From Armatimonadota bacterium (GTDB lineage Bacteria > Armatimonadota > Fimbriimonadia > Fimbriimonadales > ATM1): DNA of 64,000 nt. The notes beneath the pieces were generated by a model that did not search any database, was not told the DNA's origin, and saw only the letters and a program-made list of their open reading frames with translations. The stretch spans positions 1-64,000 of the forward strand of contig QEUM01000011.1 of the NCBI GenBank assembly GCA_003577165.1, in the 5' to 3' direction. Shown in pieces: positions 51,096-59,492 of this stretch (positions within the stretch are counted from its first letter, which is position 1; each line of letters begins with the position of its first letter). The translations under genes were made by a program, and so were the position numbers.

Positions 51096-53474
51096 TTACT
51101 CGGCTGGGTGCCCGGGGTTCCGCTTGCGGCGCATTGCCGCAAATCCGCCGACAGTCATCATACCCGCGCCGATCCAAACGAGAATCGTCAGAGGCTTGTA
51201 GAACAGCTGCGTCGGGTACACAGGTTCCGACGGAAGCAGTGAAAATGAGGCTGTCTTCGTCGCGGCATCCAAACTGTCGAGCGCGATGACCATGTCGGAT
51301 GCGATCGCAGCGGAACGCTGACGAGTGCCGCGCTCTGTGATCTCGATCGCGGGCTCCGCCTCGATGAACTCGCCATCTGAAAAGGTCACCCTCACCCTCG
51401 CTCCGAACCTCGTGCCGACCGCGCCTGGCTCGCCCTGCTGAGTCGGTTCCAAGTATCGAATCAGCATCCCGTTCGATGCCTTCTCCTCGCCGGGCTTCAA
51501 CTGGATTCCCGTGTCGATTTCCAAAACGGGCTTGCCAATGACGTAATACAGGTCGTACAGAACGGTCCGGTAGATGTCCGGCCTCATCACCCAGTTGCCG
51601 TGCTTCTCGCTGAAATAGAGCACAGGTTCCAACCGCTTCGGAGGCCCTTCAGACGCCTGGAGCAGGAAGGGAAAACGATTGTCGTGCTGCGCGATTCGGT
51701 GAACGTCCTCCGCAGTCGGCGCATCGAGCAGCCTTGCCAGATACCGCCGCGACGATCCGATCACCAAACTCGCCTGCTTCACGCTCGTCACGAAATCTCG
51801 ATCCGTCTTCTCAAATGCCTTGGAGACTACGAGTCCCAATAGGAGTAGCGCAACGCCCGCATGCGTCACGTATGCACCGATCCCCCAGGCACCCGATCGC
51901 ACTCGCTCGAGAATGCGGATCAGATTCGCTGAAATTGAAAAGATCGTCACCCACGTCGAAGCAAACAGCACGAAGAGGAGCCACTTCGACATCCGCTGGA
52001 TCTCGACGTTGCCTTCGTTCCTCACCACAACGTCCGTCAGCCCGTTGCGCAAGAGGAAGAAGACGAGCAGGCTGAAAAGCAGCGCGGAGAGAAAGAAAGC
52101 GTTCGCCAACTGCTGGGTGCGCTTCGAGGAGGTCTTCGTCCAACCCAGGAATGGCGTCAATCCCATCAGGAACATCGCCGGGATGAAAGCGAATACTGCG
52201 ACACGGTTGTAAACATCCTCGCTCACCGCGGAGATGTTGCTGTCGCCTTCCACGACGCCGAGCATCGGAACCTTGAAACCGAAGAGGTGCGAGAAGAAGG
52301 GAAGCGACATTCCGATCGCCGCCATAATGCCGACCAAATAGAGCACCGACATCCCGATGGTCAATCCCTCTTGCCGGTGGCCGGCTTCCTTCGAGTTCAC
52401 ATCCGCGAGCGCCTTGCCTCGGGCCCAAATCACGCCCCAAACGACGCCCGTGAACGCAAGCGTTGCGACGACCAATCCGAGCAGCACGCCGTGCGCTCCT
52501 TGGTTCATCTCCGCAAAACTGTGCACGCTGACGTTCACCAACGCTCCGCTTCTCGTGAGATAGGTGCCGAACACGAACCAAAGGAACGGCAGAAGCGCAA
52601 GAACGAGCGCCGGCCGTCCCCAGCGGTTGCGATGCGCGCGAACGTAAAGCGCATGCACGAGCACAGCGCACGCGATGAAGGGAACCAGGCTTACGTTCTC
52701 AACCGGATCCCACGCCCAGAATCCCCCCCACCCAAGGGTCTCGTACGCCCACAGGCCTCCCATTACCAGGCCCACGCCGAGCATCGTCATCGAGAAGATA
52801 GCAAACGGCCGAAAACTCTGCACCCACGAGTCCCAATCCTTCGAAAAGGCAACGGAGGTCGCCCACGCGAATAGGCTCAACAGACTTCCGAATCCGATGA
52901 AGATCACCCAGGGGTGGATGACCATCCAGTAGTTCTCGAGCTGAGGGTTCAGACCGACGCCGTCGTTCAGCGCGAAGAGCCTCTGCTCTTCCGTGAGCTC
53001 GCTAAAGTCCAGGAGCTTGAACGGCGACTCATAGGCGGTGATCGCGAGCATCGCGGACAACGCGATCCCGGCGACCACAGAGAACCACCGACGATAGAGG
53101 CCCGTCTTCGGCGCGGCGAACATCGCGACGACCGCGCTCATCAGCGCCCATAGAAGAAAACTCCCTTCCTGCTTCGCCCACGCCGCGCTCAACCGGTACA
53201 TCGTCGGCATCCGGTTTTCGGTCGTCCCAGAAACGTAGTCGAATTGATACTGTTTCGTCAGCAGGAGGTAGATGAGGCAGCCCATCGTCGCAGCGACTGC
53301 CGCCGCCCCGAGAGTAAAGAGCCATCCGCCAAGGCGGCTCCGGCCCTCTTTCGCTCGAAACGCCCACACTGCCGCAGAACCGAGAAAGAGCGCGATCGCC
53401 GCGAAGACGAGGAACCGGCCGAGACTCCCCACGGCCATCCCCGCAGCCGATGGCTCCGTGATCAATTCGGGCAT
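51096..53474 (-). CDS. ccmF: CcmF-type cytochrome c haem lyase, copy 1
   Basis: A 792-residue polytopic protein (about 14 helices) of the CcmF/NrfE family, which attaches haem to apocytochromes. The WWD haem-handling motif is WGGFWAWDPVENVSLVPF. Conserved histidines are seen in MVIHPWVIFIGF and in SVHSFAEMNQGAHG, and the early AAWAKQEGSFLLW motif is present. A periplasmic C-terminal domain of about 180 residues follows the last-but-one helix. It lies six bases downstream of ccmE. A second ccmF precedes ccmE. Confidence 0.93.
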   Translation of the reverse strand: MPELITEPSAAGMAVGSLGRFLVFAAIALFLGSAAVWAFRAKEGRSRLGGWLFTLGAAAVAATMGCLIYLLLTKQYQFDYVSGTTENRMPTMYRLSAAWAKQEGSFLLWALMSAVVAMFAAPKTGLYRRWFSVVAGIALSAMLAITAYESPFKLLDFSELTEEQRLFALNDGVGLNPQLENYWMVIHPWVIFIGFGSLLSLFAWATSVAFSKDWDSWVQSFRPFAIFSMTMLGVGLVMGGLWAYETLGWGGFWAWDPVENVSLVPFIACAVLVHALYVRAHRNRWGRPALVLALLPFLWFVFGTYLTRSGALVNVSVHSFAEMNQGAHGVLLGLVVATLAFTGVVWGVIWARGKALADVNSKEAGHRQEGLTIGMSVLYLVGIMAAIGMSLPFFSHLFGFKVPMLGVVEGDSNISAVSEDVYNRVAVFAFIPAMFLMGLTPFLGWTKTSSKRTQQLANAFFLSALLFSLLVFFLLRNGLTDVVVRNEGNVEIQRMSKWLLFVLFASTWVTIFSISANLIRILERVRSGAWGIGAYVTHAGVALLLLGLVVSKAFEKTDRDFVTSVKQASLVIGSSRRYLARLLDAPTAEDVHRIAQHDNRFPFLLQASEGPPKRLEPVLYFSEKHGNWVMRPDIYRTVLYDLYYVIGKPVLEIDTGIQLKPGEEKASNGMLIRYLEPTQQGEPGAVGTRFGARVRVTFSDGEFIEAEPAIEITERGTRQRSAAIASDMVIALDSLDAATKTASFSLLPSEPVYPTQLFYKPLTILVWIGAGMMTVGGFAAMRRKRNPGHPAE
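52702..52733 (-). repeat. 32-bp identical segment shared by the two ccmF genes, copy 1
   Basis: Identical to 55402-55433. It encodes the centre of the WWD motif (G-G-F-W-A-W-D-P-V) in both genes, while flanking sequence differs. Confidence 0.85.
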
Positions 53475-53480
53475 CGCAGA

Positions 53481-53861
53481 CTAACCCTTGCTCGCCTCAG
53501 CGCTTTCGTACTTGCTCGGGCATTGCGTCTTGACGCCCGTCGCACGGAACTTGCCGTCCCGGTACGCGCCCTCGACCGAAGCCTTGGGGGCGCCGTCGAA
53601 ATTCGCAGGTTTCCCCGTCTCGCACACAACCGGCATCCGCTCTCCGAATTCATCCACCAGGACGAACTCGAAGCGGTTCGTCCTCAAATCGAGCCGCGCT
53701 GAGGCGTGGTCGATTTCGCCTGCCACGTGAACGACCTTGCCCGGCTGGGCTGCTGCCTCCGTCGCCGACACGTACGGCGTCGCGCTCGTCACGAAGGCAT
53801 ACACGCTCAGAGTGATGCCGACGACGATGACGGCTGCTGCGATAATGGGCCCGGGTTTCAC
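53481..53861 (-). CDS. ccmE: CcmE haem chaperone, cysteine-type (C-x3-Y)
   Basis: A 126-residue periplasmic haem chaperone with one N-terminal anchor helix (IIAAAVIVVGITLSVYAFV). The OB-fold (VVHVAGEIDHASARLD, FVLVDEFGERMPVVCE) is typical. The haem-binding site near the C-terminus is Cys114-Pro-Ser-Lys-Tyr118 instead of the usual H-x3-Y. This C-x3-Y form is known from archaea and some deltaproteobacteria (for example Desulfovibrio) and marks the variant System I pathway. It sits between two ccmF genes. No ccmA, B, C, D, G or H is visible in the window. Confidence 0.93.
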   Translation of the reverse strand: MKPGPIIAAAVIVVGITLSVYAFVTSATPYVSATEAAAQPGKVVHVAGEIDHASARLDLRTNRFEFVLVDEFGERMPVVCETGKPANFDGAPKASVEGAYRDGKFRATGVKTQCPSKYESAEASKG

Positions 53862-53876
53862 TTCGTAAAGACCATT

Positions 53877-56201
53877 TTAGTCCACCGGCCCGCTCTTCGG
53901 CTTCGCCGACACGAACGCCAAGCCGACTCCGACGGCCAGCAGGATGGCTCCGACCCAGACCAGCCGAGCCAGTGGCTTCTCATAAATCTCTACTACGACG
54001 TACGGCTCGATCGTGTTGACGGACACCACCGCAGCCCCGTCCGGCTTCACCCCGTCCAGCCGGACGTACATGTCCTCCCCCATCCTCTCGTCTTCGAACG
54101 AGGAGCCATCCGAGTTGTGCAACTTCGCCGGCGCCAGGTCGAAGGTCTGTCCATCGGCCGTGATCCGCAGCCGTACCGACTGCCGACCGGGATCGCCGTC
54201 CTGCAAGGCCCCTAAATGCTCAACTCGAATTTCGTTCCGCTCCACCGACTCGCCCGGTCGAACCTCAACCCCTCGAACGACTTCGTCGTCGGGGGCCGTC
54301 GCCGAAACGTACAAGTCCGAGAGCCCGCTGGTTCTGACGCTGGGCCGCGTCACGGGCATGATGTCCTCCTCCCGACCCAGCGGCAAGTGATAGTAGGCGA
54401 CCGGCCGGAATGGCATCGCCGTTCCCTTCGGCGTATGAATCTCGAGGGCAAGAGTGGACTCCGGCGTCATCAGTTGCTCGATGGACGGGTTCTCGGTCAT
54501 CCGCACCGTGTACTCGCCCGACGCGAGTTCGATCCGCGCCTCCTTCGTCGGATAGAGCAGACCTCGGTCCTTCGTCTCGAATCCACGCGAAATCAACAGC
54601 CCCAATAGCAGAATCGAAATTCCCATGTGCGCCACGTAGCCGCCTAACCGTCCCGCGTGCGCCTTCATCCGAGACCAACCCCGCACGGCGTTCGCAGACA
54701 TCGCAAACAGAGTCGCTGCGGAAAGCAAGACCACCAACGTCGCGCTGAGCGGCTGCACGGAAAACGTGGCCTGCAGCAGCCCCCCCCAAGCGAGGTAAGC
54801 GAGAATGCAGCCCGTGATGACGAGGGCGAACAGCACACATCCGATGAGCGTGCCTGAAAACCTCCGCCCCCCCTCCTTCCAACCGGCCTGAGGCGCGATC
54901 GCCATCAGCGCGAGCGCCACAAGCAGTGGCAGCCAAGTCATTTGGTTGTAGTCGCCTTCGTCCACGGTCTTTCGAACCCCGGAGAACTGGGCAGCCAAGA
55001 ACGGAACCGACATTCCGATCGCGGCGAGGCCGGAAAGAACCCAAAGGGAAACAACGCCGATCGTGATGGCGCGTGACCTCGGCTCCGATGCTGGACTTCG
55101 TTCGCCTTCCGGTTGTCGCAATCCACCGACGACCCCGTGCACCACAACGACCGCAACGATTGCGCCGAGGACGAAACCCAGCAGGAGTTTGTGAGCGACC
55201 GGGTCCATCTGAGCGAAACTGTGTACGGACACATTCGCCAGCTGTCCGCTTCGGGTCAGAAACGTCCCGTATGCAAACAGAGCGAACGGAAGACCAGCCA
55301 ACACGAGATTCGCGCGCTTCCAGTGGCCGCGCCAGTGCTGCAGATAAAGCCCGTGCACCAGAGCGCCCACCGCTAAGAACGGAACGAGGCTCGTGTTCTC
55401 CACCGGATCCCACGCCCAGAATCCCCCCCACCCGAGGGTCTCATACGCCCACAATCCGCCCATGACGAGGCCGACGCCCAGGAAGAAAAGCGCGACGAAC
55501 GCGACCTTTCGCCCCTGCGCGAGCCACGTGGAGAAGTCACCGGCGATCGCCGACGCTCCGGACAGCGCGAAAAGGGGCAGCAGCGAACCGAATCCGAGGA
55601 AGATCACCCACGGGTGGATGATCATCCAGTAGTTCACGAGCACTGGATTGAGACCCGCGCCATCCGGCGGAACGACCATCGTTTGACCTGGGGCGAGATA
55701 CGGCTTTAGGTCGTCCGCGATCTCGATGAGACGAAATGGAGACTCGTAAGCGAGGATCGCCGCACAAGCCGCAAGCGGAATCGCTGCAATCGCGATGTAT
55801 CGCGGCAGCAGGGAGGCGTTTCGGGGCATGAACAGAAGGCACATCAGCGCGCTCGAGGCGAGCCAGAGCGTAAAGCTCCCTTCCTGCGCAGCCCACGCGG
55901 CCCCAATCCGGTACGGAAGGCTGAGCGAGTTGTCCGTGTTCTGGAACACGTAGGCAAACTCATACTGCCTGCCAACAAGGAGCGAAATCAGCGCTGCGAG
56001 AGCGGCGATGGCGAACAGCGACCCAACCTTAAAAAGAGCCTTCGCGACCGCGCTTCCCCGCGTGCGGCTTCCGATCACGAAAATGAACGACAGAATCCAA
56101 GCCAGGACGGACCCGATCACGAGGGCCGTCCCGGCCCAGCCCACCGCAAGCCAACCGGAACTCGGCTCTACGAGCAGACTTTCGATCGATGGGGATTCCA
56201 T
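53877..56201 (-). CDS. ccmF: CcmF-type cytochrome c haem lyase, copy 2
   Basis: A 774-residue paralog of the gene at 51096 with the same architecture: AAWAAQEGSFTLW, IIHPWVIFLGFGSLLPLFA, the WWD motif WGGFWAWDPVENTSLVPF, and SVHSFAQMDPVAHK. The two proteins differ widely outside the membrane helices, particularly in the C-terminal periplasmic domain. They may serve different apocytochromes or haem types, or act as a heterodimer. It starts 65 bases after the DUF2231 cytochrome gene. Confidence 0.93.
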   Translation of the reverse strand: MESPSIESLLVEPSSGWLAVGWAGTALVIGSVLAWILSFIFVIGSRTRGSAVAKALFKVGSLFAIAALAALISLLVGRQYEFAYVFQNTDNSLSLPYRIGAAWAAQEGSFTLWLASSALMCLLFMPRNASLLPRYIAIAAIPLAACAAILAYESPFRLIEIADDLKPYLAPGQTMVVPPDGAGLNPVLVNYWMIIHPWVIFLGFGSLLPLFALSGASAIAGDFSTWLAQGRKVAFVALFFLGVGLVMGGLWAYETLGWGGFWAWDPVENTSLVPFLAVGALVHGLYLQHWRGHWKRANLVLAGLPFALFAYGTFLTRSGQLANVSVHSFAQMDPVAHKLLLGFVLGAIVAVVVVHGVVGGLRQPEGERSPASEPRSRAITIGVVSLWVLSGLAAIGMSVPFLAAQFSGVRKTVDEGDYNQMTWLPLLVALALMAIAPQAGWKEGGRRFSGTLIGCVLFALVITGCILAYLAWGGLLQATFSVQPLSATLVVLLSAATLFAMSANAVRGWSRMKAHAGRLGGYVAHMGISILLLGLLISRGFETKDRGLLYPTKEARIELASGEYTVRMTENPSIEQLMTPESTLALEIHTPKGTAMPFRPVAYYHLPLGREEDIMPVTRPSVRTSGLSDLYVSATAPDDEVVRGVEVRPGESVERNEIRVEHLGALQDGDPGRQSVRLRITADGQTFDLAPAKLHNSDGSSFEDERMGEDMYVRLDGVKPDGAAVVSVNTIEPYVVVEIYEKPLARLVWVGAILLAVGVGLAFVSAKPKSGPVD
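55402..55433 (-). repeat. 32-bp identical segment shared by the two ccmF genes, copy 2
   Basis: Identical to 52702-52733 and positioned at the same place in the WWD-encoding region of the second ccmF gene. Confidence 0.85.
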
Positions 56202-56266
56202 GACTGGATGTAGGCGATGCCGATTGCGCCGAGAATCAGTCTACTCCAGTGCGAATCCGTCCGAGG

Positions 56267-57268
56267 CTACTCTCCGTACACGAACACGCCGCCCAAGTGA
56301 CCGGCCCAGGAAATCAGAATGAGTCCGATGACCGCCAACAGCCAGTAGACCAATCGCTGAAACACGTGCATGTCTTCGTGGCGGTGTACGCGCATCGAGA
56401 CCATCATCCACATCACGAACGCGCCGGTGACCGCAAACAGGAAGTGCTCCGTAATCACGCCCTTGAACGGGATTTTCATGTAGATCATTGCGAGATAGCC
56501 TGTGACGACGCCGATGACTGCGCTCAAGGCCGCCAATACCAGGTTGTACCAACCGGCCCACAGAAGTTCATGTTTCTTCGTCAGCAGGCCCCACAGATCG
56601 AGAAGCAGGCCGGCGATGAACAGAGCGATAGGAAAGTGCACTACCGCGGGATGAAATCCGTTTTTGGGAATTAGCCTCTTTGGAGGTTCAGGCTCCTCGA
56701 CCGGCTCTTCTTCGGCTTGCTCGGTCGGTTCCGACGTCGGCGGCGCCGCCTCCTCTGCTCCGGGCTGGGGTTGACCTTCGCCCCCCCCTTCCGTAGTCGC
56801 GGGCTCCGTCTTGCCTGTGGGCGGTTTTGTCGTTCCTGTCGCGGGAGGTTTCGCGCCTGAGCCACTTCCCGATGCGGGAGGCTTCGCGTCTCCGGCTGCA
56901 GGGGGGGGCTTCGGCGTGCCGGCGGGTTTGTCTTTGCTGTCGCCGGGGGCCTTGTCCGCTCTTAGTTCTTCGGCGTTCGTGAACCCGTCTCCGTCGGCGT
57001 CCATCGCCTCGATCTTCTTCATGATCGCCGCCGTAAGGCTAGTCTCATCGGCTTCCGCCATCGCCACGGCCAACTGCTTTCCGTACGAGTTCATGCCGTA
57101 ATCCGAATCGGATACGTGACAGATTCCGCAGGATCGTTCCGCGAGCGAACCGCTATCGGAAATCTTGTAGGTCAGGAGAATCTTCTCAAGGAAGTCGCTC
57201 TTCGCAGTCGCCGATGTAACGGAGAAGAGGAAGGCTATCGGAACGAGCACGGCTGAGGCTCTACGCAT
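56267..57268 (-). CDS. Haem c / EF-hand / DUF2231 membrane protein
   Basis: A 333-residue multidomain protein: signal peptide (1-22), one haem c motif (Cys47-Gly-Ile-Cys-His51), an EF-hand-like loop (DADGDGFTNAEE, about 90-101), a Pro/Gly/Thr-rich linker (about 112-195), and a C-terminal DUF2231-type membrane domain (about 205-333, starting FHPAVVHFPIALF, four helices). DUF2231 domains often carry histidines that may bind haem b. The haem and EF-hand part is paralogous to the small cytochrome at 58576. It could pass electrons between the membrane and the periplasm. Confidence 0.85.
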   Translation of the reverse strand: MRRASAVLVPIAFLFSVTSATAKSDFLEKILLTYKISDSGSLAERSCGICHVSDSDYGMNSYGKQLAVAMAEADETSLTAAIMKKIEAMDADGDGFTNAEELRADKAPGDSKDKPAGTPKPPPAAGDAKPPASGSGSGAKPPATGTTKPPTGKTEPATTEGGGEGQPQPGAEEAAPPTSEPTEQAEEEPVEEPEPPKRLIPKNGFHPAVVHFPIALFIAGLLLDLWGLLTKKHELLWAGWYNLVLAALSAVIGVVTGYLAMIYMKIPFKGVITEHFLFAVTGAFVMWMMVSMRVHRHEDMHVFQRLVYWLLAVIGLILISWAGHLGGVFVYGE

Positions 57269-57338
57269 TTTCTGTTACTCCATACGAGGCTGTTAGGGTG
57301 GCGGAGGGCAACGAGTGCCCTCCGCCGATCAGGCGATC

Positions 57339-58541
57339 TCAGAACATCCAGTTTAGTTCGAAAGTGAACTTGTTGGTCGTTGCTCCGCCTGAGACCTTCG
57401 ACCATGTCTGCTCGAAGACCATTCTGCCAACTTTGTTGAGTCTGTACGACAGTCCGATCGCGCCGCCGGTGATCTCCGGCGAGAGGTCGGGATCGAAGAA
57501 GTCGTACCGGCCATAGAAGGCAGTCGTGGGACTGGCAAGGAACGCAGCCTCAAGGTAATAGCCGTGCGGATTGCGAGAACCGCCGGCCGCGAGGTCATTC
57601 TGACCAGAGAACCACCCGCCGCTGACTTCGAAGTTGTCACGAACGAGGCTCGCCATCACTCCGAATCGCGTGAACTCATCGCCAAAGGCAGGGGGTCCCG
57701 TTACGGGAAACTCGCCTGAGTAGCCGTAAACCCCAAACGAACTGCCGAACTCATCGAACAGGAACTCGAGCGAGCCCCAGATGTCCTTCATCTCGTTGTT
57801 CTCAGCGATGTTAGGCCGGGCGTTGCCGCCGCCGCCATTCGTGATGCCGAACTCGCCGAACAAGTTTTCCTTTGTCTTGAACCCGAACGCAACCCCGTAG
57901 AACCTGTCGCGAGGAGTGAACAAGTTGCCTCCACCGACATTGTCGTTGAGAATGCGGGGCCGACTGATGGAAACCCGTCCGCCCGTGCTCGCAGTGTGAA
58001 TGATGCGCGGCGTATAGGAACCCGCTCGCGCAAACCAGTAGTTCTCGCCCTGCGGGTTGCTGTTGTACTGCAAGTACGCTTCTGCTAACTTGCTTCTGAC
58101 TGCCGTATCGAGCTGGCCGCCGCCACTGGTGGCTGCTTTGCCCCGCTCGTGCAGGTAGATCTCGAAGAAGTAACTGAAGTTCTCGTAGAGTGGGCCGCCC
58201 GAATAGATGGACAGCGCTTCGACGTCGAACCTGGTCTCAGGCGTTTCGTCAGGGCTCTGCTCAAACCGGAACTTGCTGGCGAACGACATGTACTGCCACC
58301 AGCTCAGGTCTTCTGCATCGTCGATGTTAGTTGCGTCGGGCGTTCGCTGCCCCCGCCATAGGAAGTCTCGACCGAATTTCGTCAATCGGTTCGTGGAGCC
58401 AAAGTGGCATGAACTGCAGTCCATGTCGTATTTTCGTGACCATGCTGGGATTGCTTCCGACTTCGTCGGTAGCCACAGGCACGTCACGACGAGCGCAACG
58501 CAGCAAATCGCGTGCGCCATGTGAGTGATCCTAATCCTCAT
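57339..58541 (-). CDS. Cyc2-like cytochrome-porin fusion (outer membrane)
   Basis: A 400-residue exported protein. The signal peptide ends near SEA30. A monohaem cytochrome segment follows directly: AIPAWSRKYDMDCSSCHFG with C42-x2-C45-H46, then TNRLTKFGRDFLWRGQRT. Residues about 85-400 have alternating polar/hydrophobic strands typical of a 16-strand porin barrel, ending in the outer-membrane signature FTFELNWMF with terminal Phe. This arrangement (short N-terminal haem c and barrel in one chain) is that of Cyc2-type iron-oxidising or electron-conduit proteins. It lies between two monohaem cytochrome genes. Confidence 0.85.
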   Translation of the reverse strand: MRIRITHMAHAICCVALVVTCLWLPTKSEAIPAWSRKYDMDCSSCHFGSTNRLTKFGRDFLWRGQRTPDATNIDDAEDLSWWQYMSFASKFRFEQSPDETPETRFDVEALSIYSGGPLYENFSYFFEIYLHERGKAATSGGGQLDTAVRSKLAEAYLQYNSNPQGENYWFARAGSYTPRIIHTASTGGRVSISRPRILNDNVGGGNLFTPRDRFYGVAFGFKTKENLFGEFGITNGGGGNARPNIAENNEMKDIWGSLEFLFDEFGSSFGVYGYSGEFPVTGPPAFGDEFTRFGVMASLVRDNFEVSGGWFSGQNDLAAGGSRNPHGYYLEAAFLASPTTAFYGRYDFFDPDLSPEITGGAIGLSYRLNKVGRMVFEQTWSKVSGGATTNKFTFELNWMF

Positions 58542-58575
58542 GTTTGTCCTCCTGGATTACGTGATCGCGATCCGA

Positions 58576-58920
58576 TCACCTCTCGGTCGTAGGGACGCTC
58601 TTCGCGTCACCCGGCAATTTGTCGGCGCGGATCTCCGCGATGTTGCTCGCTCCGTCCTTGTCGGAATCCTTTGCCTCGACTTTCTTCAACACTTCAGCAG
58701 TCAGCGCCTTCGATCCGGCAAGCGCATGCTTGAGGTCCTGACCGTAGGAATTGAGTTTTGCGGTCTGGCCAACGTGGCAGACTGCGCACTTTGCTTTGCC
58801 CAGCGTTGATGTCTTGGCAACGTTGTAAGTGGTAGCGAACACCTTCACGAAACCGGTGAGTGCCATCGCACTCGACGCAATGCTAACAGCCAAAAGCGCA
58901 AGAAGCGCTTTCCGTTTCAT
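58576..58920 (-). CDS. Small periplasmic monohaem cytochrome c with EF-hand-like loop
   Basis: A 114-residue exported protein (signal about 1-20) with haem motif C45-A-V-C48-H49, LNSYGQDLKHAL, and an EF-hand-like loop DSDKDGASNIAE (about 85-96) followed by IRADKLPGD. The order C-x2-C-H, N-S-Y-G, K-K-x-E-A, D-x-D-x-D-G, R-A-D-K-x-P-G-D is shared with the DUF2231 cytochrome at 56267, so one derives from the other. An AGGAGG lies close to the ATG, which also overlaps the Rrf2 stop (ATGA). It is a candidate soluble carrier between the porin cytochrome and the membrane. Confidence 0.88.
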   Translation of the reverse strand: MKRKALLALLAVSIASSAMALTGFVKVFATTYNVAKTSTLGKAKCAVCHVGQTAKLNSYGQDLKHALAGSKALTAEVLKKVEAKDSDKDGASNIAEIRADKLPGDAKSVPTTER

Positions 58921-59450
58921 TTTTTGCCTCCTAATGGCTTTGGGTTGGACGCGGTCGGGGCGTTTGTGCCTCCGCGTCGACTCGGTTTCTTCCCTATTCC
59001 CACCTTTGCAGTTCGGCTAGATCGCCCGGCTTCAACTTGACGTCGAACGATGTCGTCCAAGGTGATGGTGGATAAGGACTCTCTCGTATGATCTCGCAGC
59101 GCCAGCCACATGTCGTGCAAGGCGCACGGCGAATTCGAATTGCACATCCGCTCCCGATCCATGAAGCACCAGGGCTTCTCGAACGGTCCGTCGTACGACT
59201 CGACAATCTCGAGCAGGCTAATTTCGTTTGCAGGGCGAGCGATCGTATAACCGCGCTCGGCGCCGCGACGTACCCTAAGGAGCGCGGCCTTCGCTAAGCG
59301 AGTGAGGATGTTTCCCGCAAACTGCGGAGGGATGTTCGCGGATCGAGCGATCTCGTCCGCCTGGACGACCCTCCCCTCCCTCTCGGCAATCCACTGCATC
59401 GCGGAGATCGCGTATTCGCATCCTCTCGTGATCTGCAGCAGGTTTGCCAT
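58917..59450 (-). CDS. Rrf2-family transcriptional regulator with Fe-S-type cysteine triad
   Basis: A 177-residue winged-HTH regulator. Family motifs are CEYAISAMQWIAE, IARSANIPPQFAGNILTRLAKAALL and RRGAERGYTIARPANEISLLEIVE. Three cysteines, C95, C103 and C109, have spacing C-x7-C-x5-C, as I recall for the iron-responsive RirA; IscR and NsrR differ slightly. An Fe-S cluster sensing iron, NO or redox is therefore likely. The Lys/Arg-rich tail (about 145-177) is longer than usual. Start 59450 is chosen over TTG 59465. It is the first gene of the cytochrome operon and a perfect dyad lies 12 bases upstream. Confidence 0.88.
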   Translation of the reverse strand: MANLLQITRGCEYAISAMQWIAEREGRVVQADEIARSANIPPQFAGNILTRLAKAALLRVRRGAERGYTIARPANEISLLEIVESYDGPFEKPWCFMDRERMCNSNSPCALHDMWLALRDHTRESLSTITLDDIVRRQVEAGRSSRTAKVGIGKKPSRRGGTNAPTASNPKPLGGKK

Positions 59451-59461
59451 CTTCAACTGCC

Positions 59462-59486
59462 TCAATCGAGTGATTGGCTCGATTGA
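59462..59486 (-). promoter_or_regulatory. Perfect 9-bp inverted repeat: probable Rrf2 operator
   Basis: TCAATCGAG (59462-59470) and CTCGATTGA (59478-59486) are exact inverted repeats with a 7-base spacer. The dyad lies just downstream of the predicted -10 box and 12 bases before the regulator's ATG. This is a typical place for autorepression of the Rrf2 operon. Confidence 0.65.
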
Positions 59487-59492
59487 CTTGAT

